Assembly (NCBI GenBank): GCA_947625865.1
Contig: CANQQD010000014.1
Location: forward strand, 1 to 39,740
Length of the DNA stretch: 39,740 bases
Origin: an uncultured Clostridia bacterium
Lineage (GTDB): Bacteria > Bacillota > Clostridia > Christensenellales > Borkfalkiaceae
Direction: 5' to 3'
This document shows positions 1 to 7,113 of this stretch, one piece after another (positions within the stretch are counted from its first letter, which is position 1; every line of letters starts with the position of its first letter). The notes below the pieces were generated by a model. The model was not told the origin of the DNA. It made no database searches and was given only the letters and a program-made list of their open reading frames with translations. The position numbers and the translations under genes were made by a program.

Positions 1-4
1 CGCC

Positions 5-91
5 CTGCCGAGGGTTCCCGTTTACGGGAAACGGCAGAGCGATATGAGACCCGCTGAAAGCGGGCGATTGACCGAAAGAATCCCCTCGTGG
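5..91 (+). repeat. Dispersed repeat C, copy 1
   Basis: An 87-nt element that recurs at 606-690 in the same orientation. It opens with a long hairpin (CTGCCG at 5-10 closing with CGGCAG at 31-36, around GTTCCCGT/ACGGGAA). A second hairpin, CCCGCT-GAA-AGCGGG, follows, and the copy ends at CCTCGTGG. In the second copy the first hairpin is shortened symmetrically on both arms, which points to conservation of the fold. No coding potential is credible here. It resembles intergenic repeats of clostridial genomes; the function is unknown. Confidence 0.75.
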
Positions 92-137
92 ACTGGTCGA
101 GGCTGTTTGAAACGCCAAACCAAAAGTCGCTTCGCGA

Positions 138-176
138 CAGATTCTTCGTCGGGCTACGCCCTTCTCAGAATGACAG
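138..176 (-). repeat. 39-nt inverted-orientation repeat (partner at 10351-10389)
   Basis: This 39-nt stretch is the reverse complement of 10351-10389 with one mismatch. It contains a short GGGC-GTA-GCCC hairpin and the string CATTCTGA at one end. One copy sits in the gene-free left flank and the other inside the rpsQ-rplN gap, so the family is dispersed and inserted in both orientations. There is no sign of a protein. Confidence 0.8.
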
Positions 177-199
177 GGGGGGGACAACTGTCGAGCAAC

Positions 200-460
200 G
201 CCACCCCCAACCTTGGCGCCCTTCGCTTGCGAGGGGAGCTGTCGAGCAAAGCGAGACTGAGGGGAGGGAAACACGTCAGCGGTGCTCCCACCCGACGACT
301 ACGTGGCACCCTCCCTCGTCGCCGCAAACTTAGGCTTTAAGCCGTTTGCGCTGCGCGCAAACGGCAAGTTTGCCACGTTGCGGCTCCTCTTCCCAAAAAT
401 TTCGCTATGCTGCAATTTTCGGGAGCCCTATGACTCGGCGACGGAAGATGGCAAGGGGAG
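200..460 (+). repeat. Composite palindromic repeat E with nested 116-nt insert
   Basis: The segment carries phrases that recur at 16676-16830, 22983-23250, 23372-23480 and 39676-39740, such as AACCTTGGC, GAGCAAAGCGAGACTGAGG and CTACGTGGCACC. The right half is a palindrome, CCCTCCCTCGTC facing GGCGACGGAAGATGG, interrupted at its centre by the 116-nt element at 321-436. Short open frames here are low-complexity and differ between copies, so they are not treated as genes. Confidence 0.7.
321..436 (+). mobile_element. 116-nt folded insert inside repeat E, copy 1
   Basis: This segment splits a palindrome that is uninterrupted at 16779-16806 and 23437-23464. The other filled copy, 23096-23211, is also exactly 116 nt with about 9 differences. 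It folds as GCCGCAA (321-327) with TTGCGGC (378-384) enclosing a 10-bp hairpin (341-350 with 356-365). A third stem pairs CCCAAAAATT (392-401) with AATTTTCGGG (414-423). The boundary could shift by a base, leaving a possible TCG duplication in this copy. A non-autonomous MITE-like element is an inference; deletion from the shorter copies is the alternative. Confidence 0.5.
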
Positions 461-469
461 GCAACGTGA

Positions 470-605
470 CGTTGCATCTGAGTATCTTAAAAACAACCGC
501 TTTCCTTGCTCTGCTTGCTTTTAACCGCTTGCTGACTTCATAAAGGCAAATAATTGCTTCGCCCATTAAACCGTGTCATTTTGCGCGAGGGCCTTGCCCG
601 CTGCT
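470..605. other. Gene-free spacer with short GCTTGC/CCGCTTGC motifs
   Basis: No gene is supported. The stretch around 510-545 has the motif TGCTTGCTTTTAACCGCTTG followed by CTGACTTCATAA. Variants recur downstream of several ribosomal segments (5180-5235, 10320-10415, 16575-16625, 39585-39665), usually as GCTCGTTTCTAACCCGTTGC with ACTTCGTAA behind it. Nothing else stands out. Confidence 0.5.
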
Positions 606-690
606 CTGCCGAGGGTTCCCTTTGGGAAACGGCAGAACGATATGAGACCCGCTGAAAGCGGGCGATTGAGCGAAATAATCCCCTCGTGGT
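606..690 (+). repeat. Dispersed repeat C, copy 2
   Basis: Second copy of the element at 5-91. The first hairpin is CTGCCG-AG-GGTTCCC-TTT-GGGAAAC-GGCAG, shorter than in copy 1 but still perfectly paired. The second hairpin, CCCGCTGAAAGCGGG, is identical. It is preceded by GTCATTTTGCGCGAGGGCC, a phrase like those starting other clostridial intergenic repeats. No protein is supported. Confidence 0.75.
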
Positions 691-717
691 CTGCTCGTGG
701 CACTTCTAATAATTTTC

Positions 718-882
718 ACCACAACATTGCACGTAGTGCAATATTTCACATTTGCGTAGCAAATATTTAAAATGCGCAGCATATTTCGCACGAGCGTAGC
801 GAGTATTTAACGCGCCGCAAGGCGTATACGGCACGAGCGTAGCGAGTATTTAACGTTGTCCCACGGACAACGCGCCCGCGGC
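718..882 (+). repeat. Array of small hairpins with constant TATTT linkers, copy 1
   Basis: Successive units have the form stem, GTA or GCA loop, complementary stem, then a linker TATTTMAM. Visible stems include TTGCAC/GTGCAA, TTTGC/GCAAA, TGC/GCA, CGCC/GGCG and a final TTGTCC-CAC-GGACAA. The stem sequence changes from unit to unit while the loop and linker stay constant. A related array lies at 23276-23372. It is not a CRISPR, because the variable parts are self-complementary and only about 13 nt long. Function unknown. Confidence 0.7.
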
Positions 883-1005
883 GTTACGCTTGCTTGATTT
901 GCGTTATTGTTCGTTTATCGCTCCCGCAATTAAGAAACTAAGGTCAAGCGATGCGCTTGCGGAAGCCTTATTTTTAATCTTTTTGCCCTTTTTAAAACAA
1001 ATTGC

Positions 1006-1034
1006 TTGACGAGCGGCGCAAATAAAAGTACAAT
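1006..1034 (+). promoter_or_regulatory. Sigma-A-type promoter for the lipoprotein gene
   Basis: TTGACG (1006-1011), a 17-bp spacer and TACAAT (1029-1034) match the vegetative consensus at ten of twelve positions. The predicted start near 1041 leaves a leader of about 30 nt before the ATG at 1071. The upstream 890-1000 region is gene-free. Confidence 0.75.
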
Positions 1035-1070
1035 AATAAAGTATAGTTATATTCGGGAAATTTTATAATT

Positions 1071-2000
1071 ATGTTTAAAAGACTGGTAAAAACACTAATG
1101 GTCGGCGCAACGCTCGTATGTATGGCGGGCGCGGCGGCTACGGCGACCGCCTGCAACATCGAGACCGACCACCCCAAGGTAAAAATAAGCGTAGAATTCA
1201 ACGAGGAAAGCTACGATCTGGAGTACGTGCTCTACAGGAACATGTACCCCAACACCGTCCGCCATTTTTTGGAGCTTACCGAAAACGGCTTCTATGACAA
1301 TACAATGATCCACGACTACCGCACGAACGACTGGTTCTCCGGCGGCTACTCCTACAATGCGGCCGATTACGAGGCGTCCGCCGCGGTCAACGCCTACGCC
1401 GACTACCTCGAGGAGCACTCCCTCGAACAGAAGTATATGGATCTGTTCAACGCAGGCAAGCTTACGCCCACGGTCTACTCGGATTCCTCTTTTGACGCCA
1501 ACCACAACCAGCAGCTGATAAGCGACTCGGCTTTGCCCACGCTGATAGGCGAGTATAAAAACAATATCCAGCAAGTCATAGAAAAGGGCGCGCTGACGGC
1601 GGAACAGGGCACTCTTAAAATGTTCTACTATGAAAAGCAGACGACGGGCAAGGTGCACGTAACGCCCACGTCCGACCAGATCATATGGAACGCCGACTAC
1701 AAGAACAACTGCGCGACCTCGGTATTCTCCATGCAGGTGGGCACGAGTTCGTCCTACGGCGCCGACAGCTACTGCGTGTTCGGCAAGATGGAGAGCACCA
1801 CGGCGCTCACGGGGCTCATAGAGGCGATAGAGGACTACTACGGCAGCGCGTCCGCGTCGAGCGTAACGGCTGAGGACGTGAAAGTGGACAACCTCGTGGA
1901 GGTATTCTCCGGCGAGAACGAGGACAAGTTGATAGAAGCCGACTTCACACTGCCCGCGTTGCCGATAATTATAAAGTCAATTAAGATAACCAAGTATTAA
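1071..2000 (+). CDS. Secreted cyclophilin-like peptidyl-prolyl isomerase lipoprotein
   Basis: The 309-residue protein starts with a basic, hydrophobic signal peptide. It reaches Cys28 in the string ATATAC, a poor but possible lipobox, so lipid anchoring outside the membrane is inferred. Residues of about 36-90 follow the cyclophilin pattern (ISVEFNEESYDLEYVLYR, PNTVRHFLEL, GFYDNTMIHDY). FSMQVG and YCVFGKM near residues 215-240 match the later cyclophilin strands, and the end IIIKSIKITKY resembles the final strand. A long insertion separates the two halves, and the usual FHR...GD catalytic block is not recognisable, so isomerase activity is doubtful. Extracytoplasmic folding would be the family role. 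It has its own promoter and a terminator shared with the convergent neighbour. Confidence 0.65.
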   Translation: MFKRLVKTLMVGATLVCMAGAAATATACNIETDHPKVKISVEFNEESYDLEYVLYRNMYPNTVRHFLELTENGFYDNTMIHDYRTNDWFSGGYSYNAADYEASAAVNAYADYLEEHSLEQKYMDLFNAGKLTPTVYSDSSFDANHNQQLISDSALPTLIGEYKNNIQQVIEKGALTAEQGTLKMFYYEKQTTGKVHVTPTSDQIIWNADYKNNCATSVFSMQVGTSSSYGADSYCVFGKMESTTALTGLIEAIEDYYGSASASSVTAEDVKVDNLVEVFSGENEDKLIEADFTLPALPIIIKSIKITKY

Positions 2001-2011
2001 GATAAAAAGAT

Positions 2012-2041
2012 AACAGCCCCGCGGCAGCGGGGCTGTTTTTT
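2012..2041. terminator. Bidirectional terminator between convergent genes
   Basis: AACAGCCCCGC (2012-2022) pairs with GCGGGGCTGTT (2027-2037) around a GGCA loop. On the plus strand a run of six T (2036-2041) follows. On the minus strand the hairpin is followed by TTATCTTTTT. The plus-strand T-run touches the stop codon of the EF-G-like gene. Confidence 0.9.
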
Positions 2042-4094
2042 AGTTTTTCTGACCGCCGATTATCTTTTCGGCAAACTGGGGAGGAACGTCCTCATAGCGG
2101 AGGAACTCGGTGGAGAACTTGCCCTGACCGCGGGTCATTGCCCTGAGGTCGGTCGCATACTTCGCCGTTTCGGCCAAGGGCACCTCGGCTATAACGGTGG
2201 TGGTCTCGCCCTCCGTCGCGCTTTCCACTATCCTGCCGCGCCTCTTTGAAATATCGCCCATAACCGCGCCCAAATAGTCGTTTGGCACAGCCGCTTTAAG
2301 CTTCAGGATGGGCTCCAGCAGCACGGGCTTTGCGTTTTTGATGCCGTCGCGGAAGGCGAGCGCCGCCGCTGCTTTGAACGCCATTTCGGAGGAATCGACC
2401 TCGTGATAGCTGCCGTCGAAGAGCACCGCTCTCACGCCTATGACGGGATATCCCGCCAAAACGCCGCGGCTCATGCACTCGCGCAAGCCCTTTTCCACTG
2501 CGGGAATGTATTGCTTGGGCACCGCGCCGCCCACAACTTCGTCGGCAAACTCGAAGTCGGCTTCGCACGGCTCGAAGCGCACCTTGCAGTGTCCGTACTG
2601 ACCGTGTCCGCCCGTCTGCTTCTTGTGCTTGCCCTCGGCCGTCGCCGTGGCGCGTATCGTCTCGCGGTAGGGTATTCTCGGCTCCGAAAGCACAACGTCC
2701 ACGCCGTAGCGCGCCTTGAGCCGTTTTGCCAGAATTTCTATATGCGTCTCGCCCTGACCGCTCAAAATCATCTCGCCCGTCTCGGCTCTCTTTTCAATGG
2801 AGAAGGTATAGTCCTCCTCGCGCATCTTCGTAAAGCCCGAGAACACCTTTTCCTCGTCGCCCTTCACCGCGGCAGACACAGCCATGGAGAGTGCTGGGCG
2901 GGGGAAGCCTATGGGGTCGAACTGGAGGTTTGTGCCCACGGCGCACAGCGTGTCGTTGGTGTCGGTGTTGTTCAGTTTGTTCACCGCGCCTATGTCGCCC
3001 GCGGAGAGTTCGTTCACAAGCTCGCTCTTCTTGCCGCGCAGCGCGAATATCTGACCTATGCGCTCCTCTGCGCCCTTTGTGGCGTTATATACGGTCATGC
3101 CCGATTTCAGGCAGCCGCGGAATATCTTTATATAGTTGAGCTTGCCCGTGTAGGGGTCGGAGGCAGTCTTGAACACCTGTGCGGCAAAGGGACCGTTCTC
3201 CTCGCATGTGACGTTAACTATCTCGTCCTTGTCGTAGTCGGTTGCAATAGAGTTTTTGCGCTCGTTCGCGGTGGGCATATAGCGCACTATCTCGTCGAGG
3301 AGATTTATTACGCCCCTGTTCTGCAGCGCGCTGCCCGCCATTACGGGGAATACGTTGCCGGTGGCGATGCCCTTTCTTATGCCGTGTACGGTGTCGTCCT
3401 TCGAGAGCGCGCCGTCGTTGAAATATTTGTCAAGCAAAACGTCGTCGTTTTCGGCGGCGGTCTCCATAAGGTTTGCCTGCATCTCGTTCATGCGCTCCTT
3501 CAGATCCTCGGGCACCTCTGTTTCCACTCTGCCCGTAGAGGAGAACTTGTATGCTTTCTCCTGTATGGCGTTTACGAACCCGACCATCTTGCCGTCCTGC
3601 ATAATGGGTATCTGTATGGGCGCAAGTTTGCCCGCGTATTTTTCGCGCAGGGCGTTCACCGTGCCTATATAGTCGGCGTTGGGCTTATCCATTCCGTTGA
3701 TAAATATAATGAGCGGTTTGCCGAGCTTCAGGCAGTGGTCGACCACCGTCTCGGAGCCGATGGGCAGCACGCCGTTCGCGCCTATCACGAGCACAGCCGC
3801 GCCGCACGCCGCCAGTCCCTCGTTGCGTTCGCCCTCGAAGTCGTAGAAGCCGGGCAGATCGATGAGATTTATTTTCACCTCTTTCCATATCAAATACGCG
3901 CACGCCGCGTTTATGGAGAGCTGCTTGACCTTTTCCTGTTCGTCATAGTCCATGACCGTGGTGCCGGCGGCAACCGAGCCCATTCTGTCGATCGCGCCGC
4001 CGTTGAATAGCATAGCCTCGCACAGCGTCGTTTTGCCCTCGCCGCTGTGACCTATAATGGCAACGTTTCTGATGTTCTTTGAAGATATAACCAT
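2040..4094 (-). CDS. EF-G-like translational GTPase (paralogue of elongation factor G)
   Basis: A 684-residue protein with the five-domain EF-G layout. The P-loop GHSGEGKT is near residue 15. Domain IV carries GGHGQYGHCKVRFEP, and domain V ends with RAMTRGQGKFSTEF. It belongs to the EF-G-like branch rather than canonical FusA. The G3 motif reads DLPGFYDF, with Phe where EF-G has the catalytic His, and the G4 motif reads NGMD instead of NKxD. Hydrolysis may be slow or altered, and the cellular role is not established. The start at 4094 is chosen because AAGGTGG (4101-4107) lies 6 nt upstream; an ATG 18 nt earlier (4112) has no ribosome site. Canonical fusA is not in the window. Confidence 0.85.
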   Translation of the reverse strand: MVISSKNIRNVAIIGHSGEGKTTLCEAMLFNGGAIDRMGSVAAGTTVMDYDEQEKVKQLSINAACAYLIWKEVKINLIDLPGFYDFEGERNEGLAACGAAVLVIGANGVLPIGSETVVDHCLKLGKPLIIFINGMDKPNADYIGTVNALREKYAGKLAPIQIPIMQDGKMVGFVNAIQEKAYKFSSTGRVETEVPEDLKERMNEMQANLMETAAENDDVLLDKYFNDGALSKDDTVHGIRKGIATGNVFPVMAGSALQNRGVINLLDEIVRYMPTANERKNSIATDYDKDEIVNVTCEENGPFAAQVFKTASDPYTGKLNYIKIFRGCLKSGMTVYNATKGAEERIGQIFALRGKKSELVNELSAGDIGAVNKLNNTDTNDTLCAVGTNLQFDPIGFPRPALSMAVSAAVKGDEEKVFSGFTKMREEDYTFSIEKRAETGEMILSGQGETHIEILAKRLKARYGVDVVLSEPRIPYRETIRATATAEGKHKKQTGGHGQYGHCKVRFEPCEADFEFADEVVGGAVPKQYIPAVEKGLRECMSRGVLAGYPVIGVRAVLFDGSYHEVDSSEMAFKAAAALAFRDGIKNAKPVLLEPILKLKAAVPNDYLGAVMGDISKRRGRIVESATEGETTTVIAEVPLAETAKYATDLRAMTRGQGKFSTEFLRYEDVPPQFAEKIIGGQKN

Positions 4095-4138
4095 AAATTT
4101 CCACCTTATCATGCTCTTTAAGCACGTTACTGTCTACC

Positions 4139-4167
4139 ATTATACAGTATTTTATTTGCTTTTTCAA
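4139..4167 (-). promoter_or_regulatory. Promoter for the EF-G-like gene
   Basis: Read on the minus strand: TTGAAA (4167-4162), a 17-bp spacer, and a perfect TATAAT (4144-4139). The start site would fall near 4132, giving a leader of about 38 nt that holds the AAGGTGG ribosome site. Confidence 0.85.
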
Positions 4168-4496
4168 TACTTAATTTTAAATTTTTGCAGCTTGCCGCAA
4201 CTTTGATTTTTTTGTGAAAAATGCCCCAAAGCGGCAAAAACTGTTAATTATTCACAATAATAAGAGGTATATAACATTTTAAAAATGGTATAAGAAAATA
4301 TAATACCCCTTTGGGGAGGGGTCTTGGCATAAAAATTTTGCCGGAAATTATTTTAAAAATTCAATATCTTGTGTCGGAAAACGTCAAAAAAGCACAAAAT
4401 TTGCGGGGCGCGGGCGGCGGAGGAGGCAGAGGCGCAAAAACGGGGCAAAACGGGCAAAAAACGCCCGAAAAACCTCAAAAAACCGCCTTAATTCGT
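4168..4496. other. AT-rich divergent intergenic region
   Basis: Between the divergent promoters of the EF-G-like gene and the S10 operon. It is AT-rich, with an ACCCC-TTT-GGGGA hairpin near 4305-4317 and a TATAAT (4299-4304) without a matching -35 box. No gene or known regulatory RNA was recognised. Confidence 0.5.
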
Positions 4497-4525
4497 TTGA
4501 CTTTGGGTTCGGGGTCATATATAAT
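4497..4525 (+). promoter_or_regulatory. Main promoter of the S10 ribosomal operon
   Basis: TTGACT (4497-4502), a 17-bp spacer and a perfect TATAAT (4520-4525). The start near 4532 gives an untranslated leader of about 236 nt before rpsJ, long enough for leader-based control. Confidence 0.88.
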
Positions 4526-4669
4526 AGTAAAGCGTGTTCAAAAAGTGCGTATGGGTTGAGGCGTAAAGTTACTGCAAAATTCCCCTTTCAAAGCGGGCGG
4601 AAACAGATAATTTGCGCTGACAAATGTCCGTACATCGATGCGGGCGACTAACCGTAGCTTTGGTGCTTC

Positions 4670-4691
4670 AAACACCGCAAGGTGTTTTTTT
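4670..4691 (+). terminator. Attenuator-like hairpin in the S10 operon leader
   Basis: AAACACC (4670-4676) pairs with GGTGTTT (4681-4687) around a GCAA tetraloop and runs into seven consecutive T (4685-4691), about 76 nt before the rpsJ start. GGTG at 4662-4665 can also pair with CACC at 4673-4676, a short competing stem. The position inside the leader and downstream of the only strong promoter suggests transcriptional attenuation. The ligand, possibly a ribosomal protein, is unknown. Confidence 0.6.
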
Positions 4692-4767
4692 AACGCCCCG
4701 GGCTGCGATACACACGGTTAAGTTGACACGTTTGGAAATTTTGTTAGTATAAAGGAGTTTTTCAAAA

Positions 4768-5067
4768 ATGGCAGGACAAAAAATCAGAATCAAATTAGCT
4801 GCATACGACCATGAACTCGTAGACCTTGCGGCAAACAGAATAGTGGAGACAATGAAAAAGAGCGGCGCAAAAATTTCGGGACCCGTGCCCCTTCCCACCG
4901 AGAAGGAGATCGTTACGATTTTGCGTTCCCCCCACAAAGATAAGGACAGCCGCGAGCAGTTCGAGCAGAGAACGTATAAGAGGATAATAGATATCTACAC
5001 CCCCAACGCGAAGTTGTTGGACACGGTGCATTTGCCCGCAGGAGTAGATATTAAAATAAAGCTTTAA
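4768..5067 (+). CDS. rpsJ: 30S ribosomal protein S10
   Basis: 99 residues, normal for S10. It sits in the head of the small subunit and, as NusE, also takes part in transcription antitermination with NusB. Conserved blocks [14 protein letters not shown] near the start and [10 protein letters not shown] near residue 35 identify it. The start is preceded by AAAGGAG (4751-4757). It is the first gene after the operon promoter. Unusually it stands alone, since a 473-bp repeat-filled gap separates it from rplC. Confidence 0.97.
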   Translation: MAGQKIRIKLAAYDHELVDLAANRIVETMKKSGAKISGPVPLPTEKEIVTILRSPHKDKDSREQFEQRTYKRIIDIYTPNAKLLDTVHLPAGVDIKIKL

Positions 5068-5200
5068 GCTCCCGCCAACGTCTTATAAACGTCGCAATAC
5101 TGTGTCGCGCTGCGGCAACTCTCAGTTACGTACGTCTTTGTACGCTCCTTCAAGTTTTCCTCACGCTCCTTGTCTTGCTCGTTTCTAAGCCGTTGCATTA
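5068..5200 (+). repeat. Stop-codon-flush repeat A, copy 1 (after rpsJ)
   Basis: Starts on the base after the rpsJ stop codon. Shared phrases with the copies after rpsQ, secY and rpmJ are ATAAACGTCGCAATAC, GTGTCGCG, CTCCTTGTCTTGCTCGTTTC and CCGTTGCA. The central hairpin is CGTAC (5129-5133) with GTACG (5140-5144) around a 6-nt loop. There is no U-run, so it is not an ordinary terminator. A partial second tail with CTTGCTTCTAACCGCTTGC follows up to about 5235. Confidence 0.8.
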
Positions 5201-5250
5201 AACTTGCTTGCTTCTAACCGCTTGCATTAAATTTGCTTTTCTTATTTCTA

Positions 5251-5442
5251 TATATAATGTTTATGGCGCAAGCAGGGTTTCCCTGCGCCAGCGCAACCCA
5301 ATTTGCAAACTCTTTTGCCTCAGCGGTGGGAATTTGCGCCATTATATAAAAAGTGCGCCCTTAAAAATGGCGCAAAGGGCGGCAGAGCCGCCGAAAATCA
5401 CGAAAAATCGCAGGGCGCGCAACCGCACGAGATTTTTGTGAA
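5251..5442 (+). repeat. Modular structured element M, copy 1
   Basis: The core module runs from 5251 to 5348 and is closed by TATATAATG plus GCGCAA (5251-5271, with six extra bases between) against TTGCGCCATTATATA (5334-5348). Inside are hairpins CAGGG/CCCTG (5273-5285) and GCAAA/TTTGC (5305-5318). A second module follows: hairpin GGCGGC-AGA-GCCGCC (5378-5392), then arms TCACGAAAAAT (5398-5408) and ATTTTTGTGAA (5432-5442). Both modules recur upstream of adk and, inverted, at 39374-39575. It occupies the rpsJ-rplC gap. A TATAAT at 5253-5258 has no good -35 box. Confidence 0.65.
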
Positions 5443-5540
5443 CTTGACTTTGTGATACTCTACGTTTGACTGACGACGGAGACGGCGCAACGGAAAAACG
5501 CGGTATCTTCAAATAAAAATAAAACGGAGGAACTTTATCA

Positions 5541-6170
5541 ATGAATAAAGCAATCATCGGCCGTAAAGCGGGTATGACCCAGATATTTACGGCGGAGGGC
5601 AAGGTGATACCCGTAACCGTCATAGAGGCGGGACCCTGCCCCGTAGTGCAGATCAAAACTGTTGAAAAAGACGGCTATGCCGCTTTGAAGCTCGGTTTTG
5701 ACGAAGCAAAGGAAAAGGCGCTCACAAAGCCCGACCTCGGACAGTTCAAAAAGGCAAAGGTAAAGCCCTGCAAGGTTTTAAAGGAATTCCGCCTCGACGA
5801 TCTGTCGTCCTACGAAGTGGGCAAAGAGGTTAAGGCGGACGTGTTCGCGGCGGGCGACAAGGTCGACGTACACGGCGTAACCAAGGGCCACGGATTTTCG
5901 GGCGTCATCAAGAGATGGAACCAGCACAGGCTCAAGGAAACGCACGGCGTAGGTCCCGTTCACAGGGAGCCCGGTTCAATGGGCGCGAACAGCTCGCCCT
6001 CGAGAGTTTTCAAGAACAAGAGGCTCGCGGGACAGTACGGCGTGGAGAACGTGACCATACAGAACCTCGAAGTCGTACGTGTGGACGCCGAGAGAAACTG
6101 TTTGCTTATTAAAGGTTCGGTTCCCGGACCCAACGGTGCGGTCGTTACCATAAACGACACCGTTAAATAA
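5541..6170 (+). CDS. rplC: 50S ribosomal protein L3
   Basis: 209 residues, typical length. L3 binds 23S rRNA near the peptidyl-transferase centre and is an early assembly protein. The N-terminal [12 protein letters not shown] and the central loop [14 protein letters not shown] plus HREPGSMG are diagnostic. The start has CGGAGGA 9 nt upstream. It begins a tight run through rpsQ with gaps of 0-14 nt. Because of the upstream gap, its transcription needs read-through from rpsJ or a promoter inside the repeat region. Confidence 0.98.
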   Translation: MNKAIIGRKAGMTQIFTAEGKVIPVTVIEAGPCPVVQIKTVEKDGYAALKLGFDEAKEKALTKPDLGQFKKAKVKPCKVLKEFRLDDLSSYEVGKEVKADVFAAGDKVDVHGVTKGHGFSGVIKRWNQHRLKETHGVGPVHREPGSMGANSSPSRVFKNKRLAGQYGVENVTIQNLEVVRVDAERNCLLIKGSVPGPNGAVVTINDTVK

Positions 6171-6184
6171 GGAGGACGCGCAAA

Positions 6185-6811
6185 ATGCCTAATATTAAAA
6201 TATTGAAAATGGACGGCACCGAAGCGGGAGAAATGGAGCTCTCCGAAAAGGTATTCGGAGCCGAGTATAACGAAGCTCTCATCCATCAGGCGGTTGTGAC
6301 CCGTCTTGCAAACGAAAGACAGGGCACGAAATCCACCCTCACCCGCACGGAGGTGCGCGGCGGCGGCAAGAAGCCGTGGAGACAGAAGGGCACGGGCAAC
6401 GCCCGCCAGGGCTCCATCAGGGCTCCCCAGTGGACAAAGGGCGGCGTAGTGTTCGCTCCCAAGAGCCGCGACTATTCCAAGGATATGAATAAAAAGGCAA
6501 AGACGGCCGCACTCATATCCGCTCTCTCCAAGAAGGTCGCCGACGGCGAACTCATCGTCGTGGACAGCCTGCAGGTTAAGGAGGGCAAAACCAAGGAAAT
6601 GGCTGCGTTCAGAAAGGCTCTGAAGCTCGACAAGAGCGCGGTGGTGGTAATGGATAACGACGACCAAAAGGTGATCCTTGCGGCGCGCAACCTTCCCGGC
6701 TTCTCCACCCTGCCCGTAGCGCAGATATCCACATACGAGGTAGTTGCCAACGCCAAGGTCGTTCTGACCAAGGCGGCGGTAGAAAAAATCGAGGAGGTCT
6801 ACGGAGAATAA
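6185..6811 (+). CDS. rplD: 50S ribosomal protein L4
   Basis: 208 residues. L4 lines the exit tunnel; in gamma-proteobacteria it also autoregulates the S10 operon, which is not shown for Clostridia. The tunnel loop is recognisable in RTEVRGGGKKPWRQKGTGNA and RAPQWTKGGVVF, residues of about 55-90. AAGGAGG precedes the start. The stop overlaps the rplW start (TAATG), suggesting translational coupling. Confidence 0.98.
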   Translation: MPNIKILKMDGTEAGEMELSEKVFGAEYNEALIHQAVVTRLANERQGTKSTLTRTEVRGGGKKPWRQKGTGNARQGSIRAPQWTKGGVVFAPKSRDYSKDMNKKAKTAALISALSKKVADGELIVVDSLQVKEGKTKEMAAFRKALKLDKSAVVVMDNDDQKVILAARNLPGFSTLPVAQISTYEVVANAKVVLTKAAVEKIEEVYGE

Positions 6812-7101
6812 TGTTTGCCGAAGATATAATAATAAAGCCCCTTTTGACCGAGAAAGGTTACGACGGCATAGCCGACAAAAAGTACTCCTTTGTCGTAAAG
6901 AAGTCGGCGGATAAAAAGCAGATCAAGGCTGCCGTCGAAAAGCTGTTCGGCGTAGACGTGAAGAGCGTCAACACCGTAAACTGCAAGGGCAAGAAGAAGA
7001 GAATGGGAAGATACGAGGGCTACACGCCCGATTATAAGAAGGCGATCGTCCAGCTTGAGGCTGACTCCAAGGCGATTGAGTTCTTCAACTCGTTATCGTA
7101 A
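6811..7101 (+). CDS. rplW: 50S ribosomal protein L23
   Basis: 96 residues, usual size. L23 sits at the tunnel exit and docks trigger factor and the signal recognition particle. Conserved features are IIKPLLTEKG near the start, YSFVVKKSADKKQIKAAVEK, and KKRMGRYEGYTPDYKKAIV near the end. The start codon shares one base with the rplD stop, and rplB follows after 12 nt with its own AAGGAGG. Confidence 0.98.
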   Translation: MFAEDIIIKPLLTEKGYDGIADKKYSFVVKKSADKKQIKAAVEKLFGVDVKSVNTVNCKGKKKRMGRYEGYTPDYKKAIVQLEADSKAIEFFNSLS

Positions 7102-7113
7102 GGAGGATCGAAA

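Noticed and set aside
44-543. Several short open frames in the first 550 bp
   Set aside because: All within dispersed repeats, low complexity, overlapping in several frames, without start signals.
718-882. CRISPR-like periodicity of the hairpin array
   Set aside because: Variable parts are short palindromes, constant parts are only about 9 nt, and spacing is irregular.
2403-4010. Long plus-strand open frame opposite the EF-G-like gene
   Set aside because: Low-plausibility protein (Ala/Arg/His/Tyr-rich) created by codon bias of the real gene on the other strand. No ribosome site and no family resemblance.
4723-4750. TTGACA-N16-TAGTAT just before rpsJ
   Set aside because: The implied start (about 4757) would fall at the end of the ribosome site AAAGGAG (4751-4757) and remove it. 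The promoter at 4497-4525 is better in sequence and position.
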